64,000 bases of DNA from the NCBI RefSeq assembly GCF_020510565.1, contig NZ_CP075189.1, forward strand, positions 2,464,501 to 2,528,500, given 5' to 3'. The notes beneath the pieces are model-generated. The model searched no databases and was not told the DNA's origin. It saw only the letters and a program-made list of their open reading frames with translations. Every line of letters starts with the position of its first letter. Position 1 is the stretch's first letter. This document shows, one piece after another, positions 18,049-26,660 of the stretch. The translations under genes and the position numbers were made by a program. The stretch comes from Ferribacterium limneticum (lineage in GTDB: Bacteria > Pseudomonadota > Gammaproteobacteria > Burkholderiales > Rhodocyclaceae).

Positions 18049-19668
18049 ATGCAAAAACTCGGCTTTCGCAAAGCGCTCTATCTGCTGGCCATCGTCGCCG
18101 GTCTTAGCCTGTTGCTCGTGACACTGGGCGGGATCTGGCAAAGCCGGACGGCGGCCAAGGCGGCGGCGCGGATTTACGAAGAGCGCACGGCGCCGACCCT
18201 GGCCTTGATTCAAGCTGTCGACGCCCTGCACCGGGCCCGGCAAACCATCCTGATTGCCCTTTCCGAAGAAAAGGAGGAGCGCGCCGCTACCCATTTGACC
18301 AAGCTGAAGGCGCTTGATGCTTCGATGAAGGAGGCCTTGCACACGGCAGCAACCGCAGCGCCGGATCAACAGGCCGCCCTGAGCGGTCTGGAGGGGCTGA
18401 TTGCCGAGTACAACAAGGCGCGCGACCAGTCGATCAAGATGATCGAAGTCGGCGATCTGCCGAGTGCGCTGGGCAACATCCAGCACAATGCCGGGCCGAA
18501 ATTCGACAAGGTGTTGCAGGCGCTGACCGAGGTGATCCAGAGCCAGGCCAGCCTGGCCCAACAGGATCATCAGGAAACGACGCGTAGCCTGTCGGTGCAA
18601 ACCAACACGCAGATCGCCCTGTCGTTCGGCCTGCTCGTCATGATGGCGCTGTTCATTTTTTGGGTATTGCGGCGCGTGCTTGGCCAGCTCGACGAAATGC
18701 GCGGCGCCATGGCCGAGGTGGTCGAACGTGGCGATTTCACGGTCCGGGTGCCGGTCCATGGGCAGGACGAAATTGGCGCTGTGGCGACCAATTTCAACGA
18801 GTTGGTCGGCTCTTTCCGGCGCATTCTCGAGACCCTGGAAAACGAGGTCGGCAACGTCGACAAAGTCGCCCGCGACCTTAGCCAGACCGCCGTCGCCGCG
18901 GCGACCAGTGCGACGGCGACCAGCGATTCCGCTTCCGGCATGGCGGCGGCGGTGCAGCAGATGTCGGTCGGTCTCGACCAGATGCGCGACAACGCCGAAA
19001 CCGCCATCGCTGTCGTTGAACGCGCCAACGCCGACTCGCGCAGCGGTGGCGACGTCATTCACGAAGCGGTGCGAGACCTCGAGCACATTTCGCATGAGGT
19101 CCGCCAGGTGGCCGAGAAGATCGCCGATCTCGGCGAACAGGCCCAGGAAATCAGTAGCGTTGTCGGCCTGATCCGCGATGTGGCGGACCAGACCAACCTG
19201 CTCGCGCTCAACGCCGCCATCGAGGCGGCACGGGCCGGCGAGCAGGGCCGCGGTTTTGCCGTCGTGGCTGACGAGGTGCGCAAGCTGGCCGAACGCACCG
19301 CCCAGGCAACGCAGGAAATATCGGGCATCATCCAGCGCATCCAGCGCAGCGCCTCGGACGCCTCGGACACAATGAAGGACGCGCTGGGCGACGCCGATGC
19401 CGGCACTTCGCTCGGCATGCAAGCCAGCCAGGCCATCGAAGGCATCCGCCAGGCGGCAGAAGAAGCCGCCGGCGTCGTCCGCGACATCGCATCCGGTGTC
19501 GCCGAACAATCGCAGGCCGGGCAGCAACTCGCCATCAACGTCGAGCAGGTGGCCAACGCCGCCGACAGCAACAGCAACGTTGTCAGCCGGACAGCCGAAG
19601 CCGCCGGCAAACTGGAAAGCCTTGCCAGCGCCATTCGCAGCCAAATCGAGCGTTTCCGGCTGCGCTAG
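18049..19668 (+). CDS. methyl-accepting chemotaxis protein
   Basis: A 539-residue chemoreceptor. TM1 is at residues 10-30, followed by a four-helix-bundle periplasmic sensor (about 35-185), TM2 near 190-210 ([19 protein letters not shown]), HAMP (about 211-265), then the signalling domain with the conserved hairpin tip [35 protein letters not shown] motif around residues 365-400. No CheB/CheR-tethering pentapeptide at the C-terminus. ATG at 18049 is chosen over the TTG at 18046. It probably reports to CheA/CheW encoded elsewhere. Confidence 0.95.
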   Translation: MQKLGFRKALYLLAIVAGLSLLLVTLGGIWQSRTAAKAAARIYEERTAPTLALIQAVDALHRARQTILIALSEEKEERAATHLTKLKALDASMKEALHTAATAAPDQQAALSGLEGLIAEYNKARDQSIKMIEVGDLPSALGNIQHNAGPKFDKVLQALTEVIQSQASLAQQDHQETTRSLSVQTNTQIALSFGLLVMMALFIFWVLRRVLGQLDEMRGAMAEVVERGDFTVRVPVHGQDEIGAVATNFNELVGSFRRILETLENEVGNVDKVARDLSQTAVAAATSATATSDSASGMAAAVQQMSVGLDQMRDNAETAIAVVERANADSRSGGDVIHEAVRDLEHISHEVRQVAEKIADLGEQAQEISSVVGLIRDVADQTNLLALNAAIEAARAGEQGRGFAVVADEVRKLAERTAQATQEISGIIQRIQRSASDASDTMKDALGDADAGTSLGMQASQAIEGIRQAAEEAAGVVRDIASGVAEQSQAGQQLAINVEQVANAADSNSNVVSRTAEAAGKLESLASAIRSQIERFRLR

Positions 19669-19694
19669 GGCGATACCCTTCGCCCTGCCCGACT

Positions 19695-19910
19695 CTCAAC
19701 CTCGATACCCACCTGAAAAAACTGCTGGCGGCCGACTACGTCGCGGTCCGCAAGGAAACCGGCGATGGTCGCCCACAGTCGTTCTACGCGCTGACGCCGG
19801 GCGGGCTGAGCGCCCTGCAAGCTTATGTGCAGGCGCTGCACCGGCTGCTGCCGATGAGCCGGGAGACCAGCGATGCCCCTGAGTTTGGCCAGCCCAAACT
19901 GGCCGGCTGA
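19695..19910 (+). pseudogene. 5'-truncated winged-helix regulator remnant
   Basis: An open frame without a start codon that translates as LNLDTHLKKLLAADYVAV...GDGRPQSFYALTPGGLSAL. This is the second half of a MarR/HTH_34-type winged helix (recognition-helix end, wing and final helix). The first half is missing: the sequence before 19695 is the MCP end and a short spacer. The stop at 19908-19910 overlaps the start of the TonB-like frame. Most likely a deletion remnant. Confidence 0.65.
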
Positions 19911-20124
19911 GCACCGCGGCGGCGAGCATCTGCACCGCTTCGGGTTGCCTTATTTTGTGCTGGCCTCGCTGCTCGTGCATGGGCTGGCCCTGCAGTTGAA
20001 ATTTGATTTTCAGCCGTTTTTTCCTGTTGACCGTGGAATATCCCGGCTCGACGTTTTATTGGCCCCGGCGCGACTCCCGGATATTCCGACGCCGGTGCTC
20101 GCGGTGCCCGGCAATTGCCCATGA
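19873..20124 (+). pseudogene. TonB-like protein remnant
   Basis: An 83-residue frame. Residues 24-41 (LPYFVLASLLVHGLALQL) resemble the N-terminal anchor of TonB-family proteins, and SRLDVLLAPAR resembles the segment after the anchor in betaproteobacterial TonB-like proteins. The rest, including the periplasmic TonB C-terminal domain, is absent. Repeat copy 6 sits in frame between anchor and LDVLLA (read as FDFQPFFPVDRG). With the regulator remnant before it, this looks like a decayed regulator-tonB pair. It could still encode a small membrane peptide. Confidence 0.55.
20000..20039 (+). repeat. dispersed core repeat, copy 6 (in TonB remnant)
   Basis: AATTTGATTTTCAGCC, then GTTTTTTCCTGTTGACCGTG and GAAT: one mismatch (CCTGTTG for CCGGTTG) and one extra base in the left half. 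In frame. Confidence 0.75.
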
Positions 20125-20130
20125 TCAAAG

Positions 20131-20160
20131 GGCCTGAATCGATCACTCCAGGCCGTTTTT
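20131..20160 (+). terminator. Rho-independent terminator
   Basis: Stem GGCCTG / CAGGCC (20131-20136 with 20149-20154) and a GTTTTT tail, just after the TonB-like remnant. It presumably ended the former operon. Confidence 0.5.
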
Positions 20161-20286
20161 GAAAGGGCAATCACAACAACTGCAACACATTAATCCGGAC
20201 CACCGTTCGGTCAACATACCAGCCGTTCAGCGCCCGGGTACGGACGCAATCGCCCGCCCCGACCTCGGCACGCTCCGGCGAAAAGC

Positions 20287-21621
20287 CTATTTCCCCTTGT
20301 CCGGCACAAACTTCAGCACGTTGCCGTTGATGCAGTAGCGCTTGTGGGTTGGCGGCGGGCCGTCGTCGAAGACGTGGCCAAGGTGGATGCCGGAGCTGGC
20401 GCTGCGCACTTCGACGCGCTTCATGCCCATGCTGATATCTTCATGCAGGGTGATGGCGCTGGGTAGCGGGTTGAAGAAGCTGGGCCAGCCGGTGCCGCTC
20501 TCGAACTTGGTGTCACTGCGAAAAAGCGCGACGCCGGTGATCGGATCAACGAAAGTGCCGGCGCGTTTTTCATCGAGATTGGAGCCGGTGCCGGGGCGCT
20601 CGGTGCCCTGCTCGAAGGCGATTTTCTGCTGCGCCGGGGTGAGCAGGTGGAAGCCCAGCCATTTCCAGAAACGGGGCGTTTCGCCGCTGTAGCCGGTGTA
20701 ACGCGAGACCTCCTTGCCCTTCTCGAAGAGCACCATGGTCGGCGTCGCGAACAGCGCCTTTTCCAAAGTCCAGCCGGCTGGCGGCTCGGGGTTCAGGGTG
20801 CTGACGACGGCGACTGGCGATTGCCAGTGGTCGAGAACGTCGGCCTTGAATTTGCGGCAGTAGGCGCAGTCTTCGCCTTCGAAGACGATCAGCTGGCGCT
20901 CGAAGTTGAGCGCCTTGGCGTCCAGTCGTGGCGCCTTGACGGCCGCTTTCGGCATCGGCGTGGCGGCGCCGGCGACCGGGTATTTGACGCCCGTGCCACC
21001 CAAACCGCAGTAGCCGTTCGGATTTTTCTGCAGGTAATCCTGATGGTATTCCTCGGCCGAAAAATACGTTTTCAGCGGCGCGATTTCGCTGGTGATCTTG
21101 CCGCGCCTGGCAGCGGTCAGGGCACCTTGATAAACGTCGCGGGTTTTCAGGGCGACGGCCTGCTGACTATCGCTATTGGTATACACCGCGCTGCGGTAAT
21201 TGGTGCCAACATCGTTGCCCTGGCGATTGCCCTGCGTCGGGTCATGGCTTTCCCAGAATTGGATCAGCACTTTTTCGACATCGACCTTGGCCGGATCGAA
21301 AGTGACCTTGACCACTTCGGCATGGTTGCGCTGGGTCGTCTTGCCCCATTGCAGCATTTTTTCGTGGGCCAGCACCGCATCGTAGGTCCCGGCAATGTCG
21401 CCGTTGGCGTAGCCGCTTTCAACATCGAGCACGCCGGGAATGGCTGACATGCGCTTTTCGGCACCCCAGAAACAGCCCATGCCGAGCACGATGCTCTCGG
21501 TAACGGCCGGCATGGCTGGTTTGGCCACCTTGGCGGCAGCTTCGCCATCGGTGCAGCCGGCGATCAGAAAACTGCTGGAGATGGCCAGGATAAGTCCTTG
21601 AACGAGTCCTCGGGGTGACAT
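20287..21621 (-). CDS. msrAB: MsrA-thioredoxin-MsrB fusion lipoprotein
   Basis: A 444-residue methionine sulfoxide reductase that should repair both S- and R-sulfoxides in envelope proteins. A lipoprotein signal ends at the lipobox LIAGC (Cys23). MsrA covers about 40-205 with catalytic GCFWG (Cys50). A thioredoxin-like domain with CAYC lies around 225-300, and MsrB covers about 310-440 with RYCIN as active-site loop. The MsrB part lacks both zinc CxxC pairs, unlike the stand-alone MsrB at 36523. The internal thioredoxin domain is placed between the two reductases, unlike the N-terminal position in Neisseria PilB. Start at 21621 has AAGG upstream. Confidence 0.92.
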   Translation of the reverse strand: MSPRGLVQGLILAISSSFLIAGCTDGEAAAKVAKPAMPAVTESIVLGMGCFWGAEKRMSAIPGVLDVESGYANGDIAGTYDAVLAHEKMLQWGKTTQRNHAEVVKVTFDPAKVDVEKVLIQFWESHDPTQGNRQGNDVGTNYRSAVYTNSDSQQAVALKTRDVYQGALTAARRGKITSEIAPLKTYFSAEEYHQDYLQKNPNGYCGLGGTGVKYPVAGAATPMPKAAVKAPRLDAKALNFERQLIVFEGEDCAYCRKFKADVLDHWQSPVAVVSTLNPEPPAGWTLEKALFATPTMVLFEKGKEVSRYTGYSGETPRFWKWLGFHLLTPAQQKIAFEQGTERPGTGSNLDEKRAGTFVDPITGVALFRSDTKFESGTGWPSFFNPLPSAITLHEDISMGMKRVEVRSASSGIHLGHVFDDGPPPTHKRYCINGNVLKFVPDKGK

Positions 21622-21817
21622 TGCTTGCCTTTCGCTGGCGAGGGAGGCTGATCGGACCAATACGCCCGATCACCGCCTTCCGCCTGAAGTGGACGGTCTG
21701 ATTTCTCAGTGGTTCCCATTAGTCGCTGGCGACAGGGATTCCTTACAGATGGATTGAACCCCCGTGAATTTTCCCACCCGGGGCAACTCGACCGGCCGTC
21801 CGTGAGAAAATCCGTCC

Positions 21818-23194
21818 ATGCGACCCCTAGCCTTCGTAGACCTCGAAACCACCGGCGCCACCGCCACCCATGACCGCATCACCGAAATCGGCATCGTTGA
21901 GGTCGATGCCGACGGCAGCGTTCGCGAATGGCAGCAACTGGTCAATCCCGGCATGCGGATTCCGCCCTTCATCGAGCAATTGACCGGCATCAGCAACGAC
22001 ATGGTGGCCGAGGCGCCGCCGTTCGAGGCGGTGGCGGCGGAAACCATGAAGCGGCTGGAAGGCCGGCTGTTCATCGCCCACAACGCGCGTTTCGACTACG
22101 GCTTCCTGAAAAACGAGTTCAAGCGCCTCGGCATCACTTTCCGCGCCTCGGTGCTGTGCACCGTCAAGCTCTCGCGAACGCTCTTTCCCGAACACAAGCG
22201 CCACAACCTCGACAGCCTGATCGAGCGCCACGACCTGCAAGCCAATGCCCGCCACCGGGCGCTGGCCGACGCCCAACTGATATTTCAATTTTGGCAAAAA
22301 ATTCGCGTTGACCGTAGCAACGAGCAAATCGAGGCCGCACTCAAGGCTCAGAACGCCCACCCCAGCCTGCCGCCGCATCTCGACGTCGGGATCATCGACG
22401 AATTGCCGGAAGGCCCCGGCGTTTACCTGTTCTACGGCGAAAACAACCTGCCGCTCTACGTCGGCAAGGCCAAGGATATCCGCCAGCGCGTGCTTTCGCA
22501 TTTCGCCGGCGACCACAGCGCCGCCAAGGAAATGGAACTGGCCCAGCAGGTCAAGCGCATCGACTGGATCGAAACGGCCGGCGAAATCGGCGCCCTGCTC
22601 AAGGAATCGGCTCTGGTCAAGGCTTTGCAGCCGTCGCACAACCGGCAATTGCGCAAGAACGACGAGGCCTGCACATGGACACTGATCGATGAAGGCGAAG
22701 GCTGGTTGCGGCCGCAGCTCATGGCGCTGGCTGACATCGAAGCCGGCCTGACCAGCGCCTGCTATGGCCTGTTCAAGACCACCAAGGAAGCCAACAAGGT
22801 GCTGCACGCCCTGGCCGAATCGCACAACCTGTGTGACGTCCTGCTCGGGCTGGAAAAAGCCAAACCGGGCAAGCCCTGTTTCGGCCACCAGCTCCGACGT
22901 TGCAAAGGCGCCTGCGTTGGCGCCGAACCCTACGCCAAACACACCGTTCGCCTGATCTCGGCACTCGTCGGCCTCAAGCTCGTTGCCTGGCCCTTCGCCG
23001 GCCCCGGGCTGGTCCGCGAAGGCGACGAAATCCACCTCATCGAAGGCTGGCGCTACGTCGGCACCGCCCGTTCCGACGACGAACTGCACGCCCTGCTCGA
23101 CAGCCCGCGCCCGGCCTTCGACCGCGATATCTACAAAATCCTCACGAAATACGTCGGCAAGCTGATTCCGTTATCATCGACCCGACCATCCTGA
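21818..23194 (+). CDS. DnaQ-like exonuclease fused to UvrC-type GIY-YIG endonuclease
   Basis: A 458-residue fusion. Residues 4-160 are a DEDDh 3'-5' exonuclease (FVDLETTGA; HNARFDYGFL; HRALADAQ). Residues 185-270 are a GIY-YIG nuclease like UvrC/Cho (GPGVYLFYGENN, LYVGKAKDIRQRV), followed by a UvrC-like region with KPGKPCFGHQLRRCKGAC. Proteins of this form are usually considered repair nucleases. Repeat copy 7 encodes residues 155-168, exactly between the two domains. Confidence 0.9.
   Translation: MRPLAFVDLETTGATATHDRITEIGIVEVDADGSVREWQQLVNPGMRIPPFIEQLTGISNDMVAEAPPFEAVAAETMKRLEGRLFIAHNARFDYGFLKNEFKRLGITFRASVLCTVKLSRTLFPEHKRHNLDSLIERHDLQANARHRALADAQLIFQFWQKIRVDRSNEQIEAALKAQNAHPSLPPHLDVGIIDELPEGPGVYLFYGENNLPLYVGKAKDIRQRVLSHFAGDHSAAKEMELAQQVKRIDWIETAGEIGALLKESALVKALQPSHNRQLRKNDEACTWTLIDEGEGWLRPQLMALADIEAGLTSACYGLFKTTKEANKVLHALAESHNLCDVLLGLEKAKPGKPCFGHQLRRCKGACVGAEPYAKHTVRLISALVGLKLVAWPFAGPGLVREGDEIHLIEGWRYVGTARSDDELHALLDSPRPAFDRDIYKILTKYVGKLIPLSSTRPS
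22281..22320 (+). repeat. dispersed core repeat, copy 7 (in frame)
   Basis: TATTTCAATTTTGGCA, then AAAAATTCGCGTTGACCGTA and GCAA. Left half as in copies 1 and 8; one core difference (GCGTTGACC). Read as FQFWQKIRVDRS between exonuclease and GIY-YIG domains. Confidence 0.8.
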
Positions 23195-23205
23195 ACGGAA
23201 CCATC

Positions 23206-23670
23206 ATGAAAACCGCCGCCGCCCTTGTTATCGCCGCCCTCTCAGCCCTCTCCCTGCCTGCCGCCGCCGAAGAAATCGGCTGCGCGACGACGACCTGGAA
23301 GCTGATCGGAGCCAATCACCGGGTCTGCATTTACGCCTACGACGACCCGAAGATTCCCGGTGTGACCTGCCACGTCAGCCAGGCTCGCACCGGCGGCGTC
23401 AAGGGCAGCTTCGGGCTGGCCGAAGATCCATCGCAGTTCTCGCTGGCCTGCCGCCAGGTTGGCCCGATCACCCTGCCCGCCAAGCTCTCGGAAGACGAAA
23501 TCGTGTTCAGCAACGACACCTCGATTTTCTTCAAGGAAACCGATGTCCATCGCTTCTACGACCAGAAGCGCAACGTGCTGATTTACATGGCGATCAGCCG
23601 CAAGATTATCGAAGGCGCCCCGGCCAACGCTATCTCGACCGTGCCGATCCAGCCGTGGGGCGGCAAGTAA
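23206..23670 (+). CDS. creA: CreA family protein
   Basis: A 154-residue periplasmic protein: signal peptide at residues 1-21 (ending LPAAAEE) and the conserved CreA body (CHVSQARTGGVKGSFGLAEDPS, SLACRQVGPI, FFKETDVHRFYD). CreA proteins have no proven activity; in E. coli the gene precedes creBCD. Here it stands 11 bases after the nuclease fusion and one base before a cupin gene, so the three may be cotranscribed. Confidence 0.9.
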   Translation: MKTAAALVIAALSALSLPAAAEEIGCATTTWKLIGANHRVCIYAYDDPKIPGVTCHVSQARTGGVKGSFGLAEDPSQFSLACRQVGPITLPAKLSEDEIVFSNDTSIFFKETDVHRFYDQKRNVLIYMAISRKIIEGAPANAISTVPIQPWGGK

Positions 23671-23671
23671 G

Positions 23672-24040
23672 GTGAAAACCTCACGCGACGCGATCCGTCC
23701 CTACATCACCAAGGACGGCTCGGAAATCCGCGAACTCCTGCACCCGGCGCAGCACGGCGCCCGAAACCAGAGCCTGGCCGAAGCGCTGGTGCCGGCCGGC
23801 TGCACGACCTTGCTGCATCGCCATGAAGTGACCGAAGAGATTTACCACGTCACCGGCGGCACGGGAATCATGACGCTGGGCGCCGACAAATTCCCGATCG
23901 GCCCCGGCGACAGCATATTGATCCCGCCCGGCACGCCGCATTGCGTGGCGAATACGGGGGAAGCGGCGCTGGTCATCCTGTGCTGCTGTGCGCCGGCTTA
24001 TTCACACGAGGATACGGCTTTGCTGGAGGCGTCGGCGTAG
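23672..24040 (+). CDS. cupin-domain protein
   Basis: A 122-residue single cupin. Metal ligands are visible: LLHRHEVTEEIYHV gives the H-x-H-x(3-4)-E first motif, and PGTPHCVANTG the second. The GTG at 23672 follows directly after the creA stop. Such mannose-6-phosphate-isomerase-like cupins bind a metal and a small molecule; the specific role is unknown. A CCC/Cys-Cys-Cys string at residues 108-110 is unusual. Confidence 0.85.
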   Translation: MKTSRDAIRPYITKDGSEIRELLHPAQHGARNQSLAEALVPAGCTTLLHRHEVTEEIYHVTGGTGIMTLGADKFPIGPGDSILIPPGTPHCVANTGEAALVILCCCAPAYSHEDTALLEASA

Positions 24041-24061
24041 GAAATACGCCGACGGTTGGCT

Positions 24062-24829
24062 TCAGCCCGCCTTCTTCAACCATTCCGGCAACGTCGTTTG
24101 AAACTGACTCCCCTCGCCCGCCAGATCACCCCGCTCCCCGACAAACAGGTAATACGGTGCCTGAACGCCCGGCAGGTAGGGAACCGGCGCCCGCAACTCA
24201 GCTGAAAACTGCTCGGCGAACATACCCCTGAGCATCGCCAGATGTTCGCCCGACAAATGCACGCCGTCATGGCCGAACCATTTGCGCCAGAAGGCGTTGC
24301 TCAATCGGCCGCCGGCCGCCGGCAGATGAAAATCGACAACGCCGATGCGCCCGCCCGGGGCCAGCATGGCCTGGGCATTGGCGATCACCCGCGACCAGTC
24401 GGGAATCATCGTCAGCGCGTACGACATGAAAACGAAATCGACGGGCTGATCGGGCTGCCAGCTTGTCGCGTCGGCCTCGATGACCCGGATTCGTTCATGG
24501 CCGGCCGCCCGTTGCCGCGCTACGTCGAGCAAGGCCGGGCAGAGGTCGACCATGTCGAAACTGGCAAACTGGCCGGCCCGGGCGCCGATCCGCAGCAAGC
24601 TGCTGCCAGTGCCGCAGCCGAGTTCGACGACCCGGGCGCCGGGCTGAAGACCCAGCCGCTCGATCAGTTCCTGGCGGCCGTGCAGCAGGCGTTCACGAAA
24701 GACGTCGTAACGGTCGGCCTGCGGCGCATAGAAAGCCTGCAGGCGTTCGGCGTGGCTGCCGGATTTCGGCTGCCCGCAAAGGAGGCGCCACAGAATGCGG
24801 GCGTCGGCCGCCAGATCAGCCGCGGCCAT
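24062..24829 (-). CDS. btaB: betaine lipid N-methyltransferase BtaB-like
   Basis: A 255-residue class I SAM methyltransferase with motif I VVELGCGTGS at residues 67-76 and a post-I acid in FDMVDL. Situated directly behind btaA with a 14-base overlap, it should add three methyl groups to diacylglyceryl-homoserine to give the betaine lipid DGTS. The start at 24829 (MAAADLAADARIL) is chosen for the overlap and for homology; an upstream ATG at 24874 would extend further into btaA. Confidence 0.85.
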   Translation of the reverse strand: MAAADLAADARILWRLLCGQPKSGSHAERLQAFYAPQADRYDVFRERLLHGRQELIERLGLQPGARVVELGCGTGSSLLRIGARAGQFASFDMVDLCPALLDVARQRAAGHERIRVIEADATSWQPDQPVDFVFMSYALTMIPDWSRVIANAQAMLAPGGRIGVVDFHLPAAGGRLSNAFWRKWFGHDGVHLSGEHLAMLRGMFAEQFSAELRAPVPYLPGVQAPYYLFVGERGDLAGEGSQFQTTLPEWLKKAG

Positions 24830-26057
24830 TTTCCGCCAGCTGGGCAACGACGAACCCGGCGTAGGTATGCACACGATCGTCGCCTTGCAGACGAGCGGCG
24901 AGTTCGGTCTCGTAGTTGAGCATTTCCTTGAGCGGCTTGTGTTGCGGCCCGGCCGTCACCCAGTCGAGGAACGGCGGGTTGGCGTGGGCGCTGCGCAGCA
25001 ACAGGCGGGCCTTGGGCGCCGCCCGCTCGAAGATGGCATTCCATTCCTCGATCAGCGCCGCCGGGTAGTAGCAGCTCATCCAGTCCATGTGGTCGAGCAG
25101 CACGAAGCGCGTGATCGGCTCGTCGCCGGCTTGCAGAAACTCGGTGACGGTGCAGGTGTGCGGCTCGATGCAATCGACCAGGCCGCCCTTGAGCGCGTTG
25201 AAGTTTTCTTCCTTGAGGTAGGACGGGCAGCAGTCGCGGGTGTAGCTGCCGGTCAGATAGACGCGCCAGAAATAGTTTTCGCCGACTGGCAGGTTGCGGA
25301 AAACGTATTCGATGGCGTCGCGGATGAAGCCGGAAACGCCGCCCGGGTGCTGGCCCTGGACCAGCCGGCGCTGCGGATGCGGCACACCGAGCAGGCTCAT
25401 GGTCAGCTGGCGGTTGAGCACCCAGTTGATGACCGGCGTCCACAACTCGCTGGCGATTTTTTCATCGTAAATCTGGCGTTGTTCGACCAGATTGGTCGAG
25501 GCGAACAGTTCGGTCACCCGTTGCGCCAGCGCCGGCCGCATGCGGAAATAGGTGCGGAACCCGCGCGCCACGAAGCCGGCCAGGCCATGAAAATAAAAGC
25601 TGCCGTGACGGCTGCAGAACCAGTTGAAACGGCGATCCCAGTAGGTTCTGGCGAAATCGGACAATTCGGCCCGCAACTGGTGGCGGTAGATATTCTTGAT
25701 ATTCGGGTGATAGCCGCTGCCGAAAATGGCGAAAAAGTCGTCAAAGCCAAGCTTGCGGATACCCGCCATCTTGAGTTCGAGCAGCGCATTCTGGCGCGGG
25801 TTGGCGTCAATCGCATAAACCTTGGCCGGCCCCTGCAGGGCGTAATCGAGCGCATTGCAACCGGCGCTGGTGATCACCATCACCGTGTCCTGCGGCCCGA
25901 GATGCAGGGCCTGGCGGTCGACCGCCGGGTCTTCCCAGCAGGTGTTGTAAACCAGCGAGCGCGAATAGAGCGCGTCGAAAATCTTCTGGTCGATGCGGTC
26001 CTTGAGGGTCAGATTGAGAGCGGGTACGGCCAGGTTTTGCGGTGCGGGTGCGTTCAT
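24816..26057 (-). CDS. btaA: S-adenosylmethionine:diacylglycerol 3-amino-3-carboxypropyltransferase BtaA (DUF3419)
   Basis: A 413-residue DUF3419 protein. It is recognised by LVYNTCWEDPAVDRQAL, ITSAGCNALDY, AIDANPRQNALLELK and LLDHMDW. BtaA transfers the aminocarboxypropyl group of SAM to diacylglycerol, the first step to the phosphorus-free membrane lipid DGTS. With btaB downstream this is a complete two-gene pathway. The start at 26057 (MNAPAPQ) is preferred over an upstream ATG at 26120. A possible Pho box lies 45 bases upstream, which fits induction by phosphate limitation. Confidence 0.9.
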   Translation of the reverse strand: MNAPAPQNLAVPALNLTLKDRIDQKIFDALYSRSLVYNTCWEDPAVDRQALHLGPQDTVMVITSAGCNALDYALQGPAKVYAIDANPRQNALLELKMAGIRKLGFDDFFAIFGSGYHPNIKNIYRHQLRAELSDFARTYWDRRFNWFCSRHGSFYFHGLAGFVARGFRTYFRMRPALAQRVTELFASTNLVEQRQIYDEKIASELWTPVINWVLNRQLTMSLLGVPHPQRRLVQGQHPGGVSGFIRDAIEYVFRNLPVGENYFWRVYLTGSYTRDCCPSYLKEENFNALKGGLVDCIEPHTCTVTEFLQAGDEPITRFVLLDHMDWMSCYYPAALIEEWNAIFERAAPKARLLLRSAHANPPFLDWVTAGPQHKPLKEMLNYETELAARLQGDDRVHTYAGFVVAQLAENGRG

Positions 26058-26102
26058 GTCGGCGCGGGTCGGTTTGGAATTTCCCGAAAGTAAGCGCCGC
26101 GT

Positions 26103-26120
26103 GTTACGACCCCATGACAA
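26103..26120 (-). promoter_or_regulatory. possible PhoB box upstream of btaA
   Basis: On the minus strand TTGTCAT-GGGG-TCGTAAC: two 7-mers with a 4-base spacer, matching the CTGTCAT-type consensus at 6 of 7 and 5 of 7 positions. It ends 45 bases before the btaA start. Confidence 0.4.
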
Positions 26121-26164
26121 ACGGCAATCGATTGCACATCGGGCCCCCTTTCTGGCCCGCTGCC

Positions 26165-26204
26165 GATTTCAATTTTGGCTGTTTTTTCCGGTTGACCGTG
26201 GCAT
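26165..26204 (+). repeat. dispersed core repeat, copy 8
   Basis: Intergenic copy between divergent btaA and the gene at 26313: ATTTCAATTTTGGCTG, then TTTTTTCCGGTTGACCGTGG and CAT. Perfect core. Confidence 0.85.
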
Positions 26205-26312
26205 CCGGCGCTCTGTAAAAATTTGATACAAATCGTCGCAAAAACACCCATCGAAAAAAATCCAATCGGGGCAAAACTGCGGGTCTACTGATTTTTGCAA
26301 AAGGAGTGACCG

Positions 26313-26624
26313 ATGCAGACTGATCCCCATTGGCAAGAACAGACCCTTGCCCGATTCATACTGGCATCCCGCCAGCACCTCGGCCTCATGCAGGCCCCCG
26401 CCAGCCTCAGACCGCCGCGCCGCGTCGCCGGATCGAGCCGCAAGCTGTTGCGTTCGCTGGTCGTAGCTAGTTCCCTCGGCGCCTTGTTCGGCGCCCCGGC
26501 CTTCGCCAGCGAGGCCAGCCGCGAACCTGCCAAACGCAGCCCGAACGAACACGGCCCCCGGCTCAAAGCCAACGACCACGCGGCCCATGCGAACCGGCTC
26601 TCTCTCCACGGTCGAAATCGCTGA
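26313..26624 (+). CDS. hypothetical protein with internal export-like segment
   Basis: A 103-residue protein with strong ribosome site AAGGAG seven bases before the ATG. Residues 45-66 (LLRSLVVASSLGALFGAPAFAS) look like a signal sequence with an AxA cleavage site, preceded by an unusually long 44-residue basic N-terminus. What would be exported is only a 37-residue His/Arg/Asn-rich tail. It lies 36 bases before the DegP-type protease and is probably cotranscribed. It may be an accessory or regulator of that protease; function unknown. Confidence 0.6.
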   Translation: MQTDPHWQEQTLARFILASRQHLGLMQAPASLRPPRRVAGSSRKLLRSLVVASSLGALFGAPAFASEASREPAKRSPNEHGPRLKANDHAAHANRLSLHGRNR

Positions 26625-26660
26625 TCAACATTCCCCAAACCCGCTCAACAAGAGGTAAGC

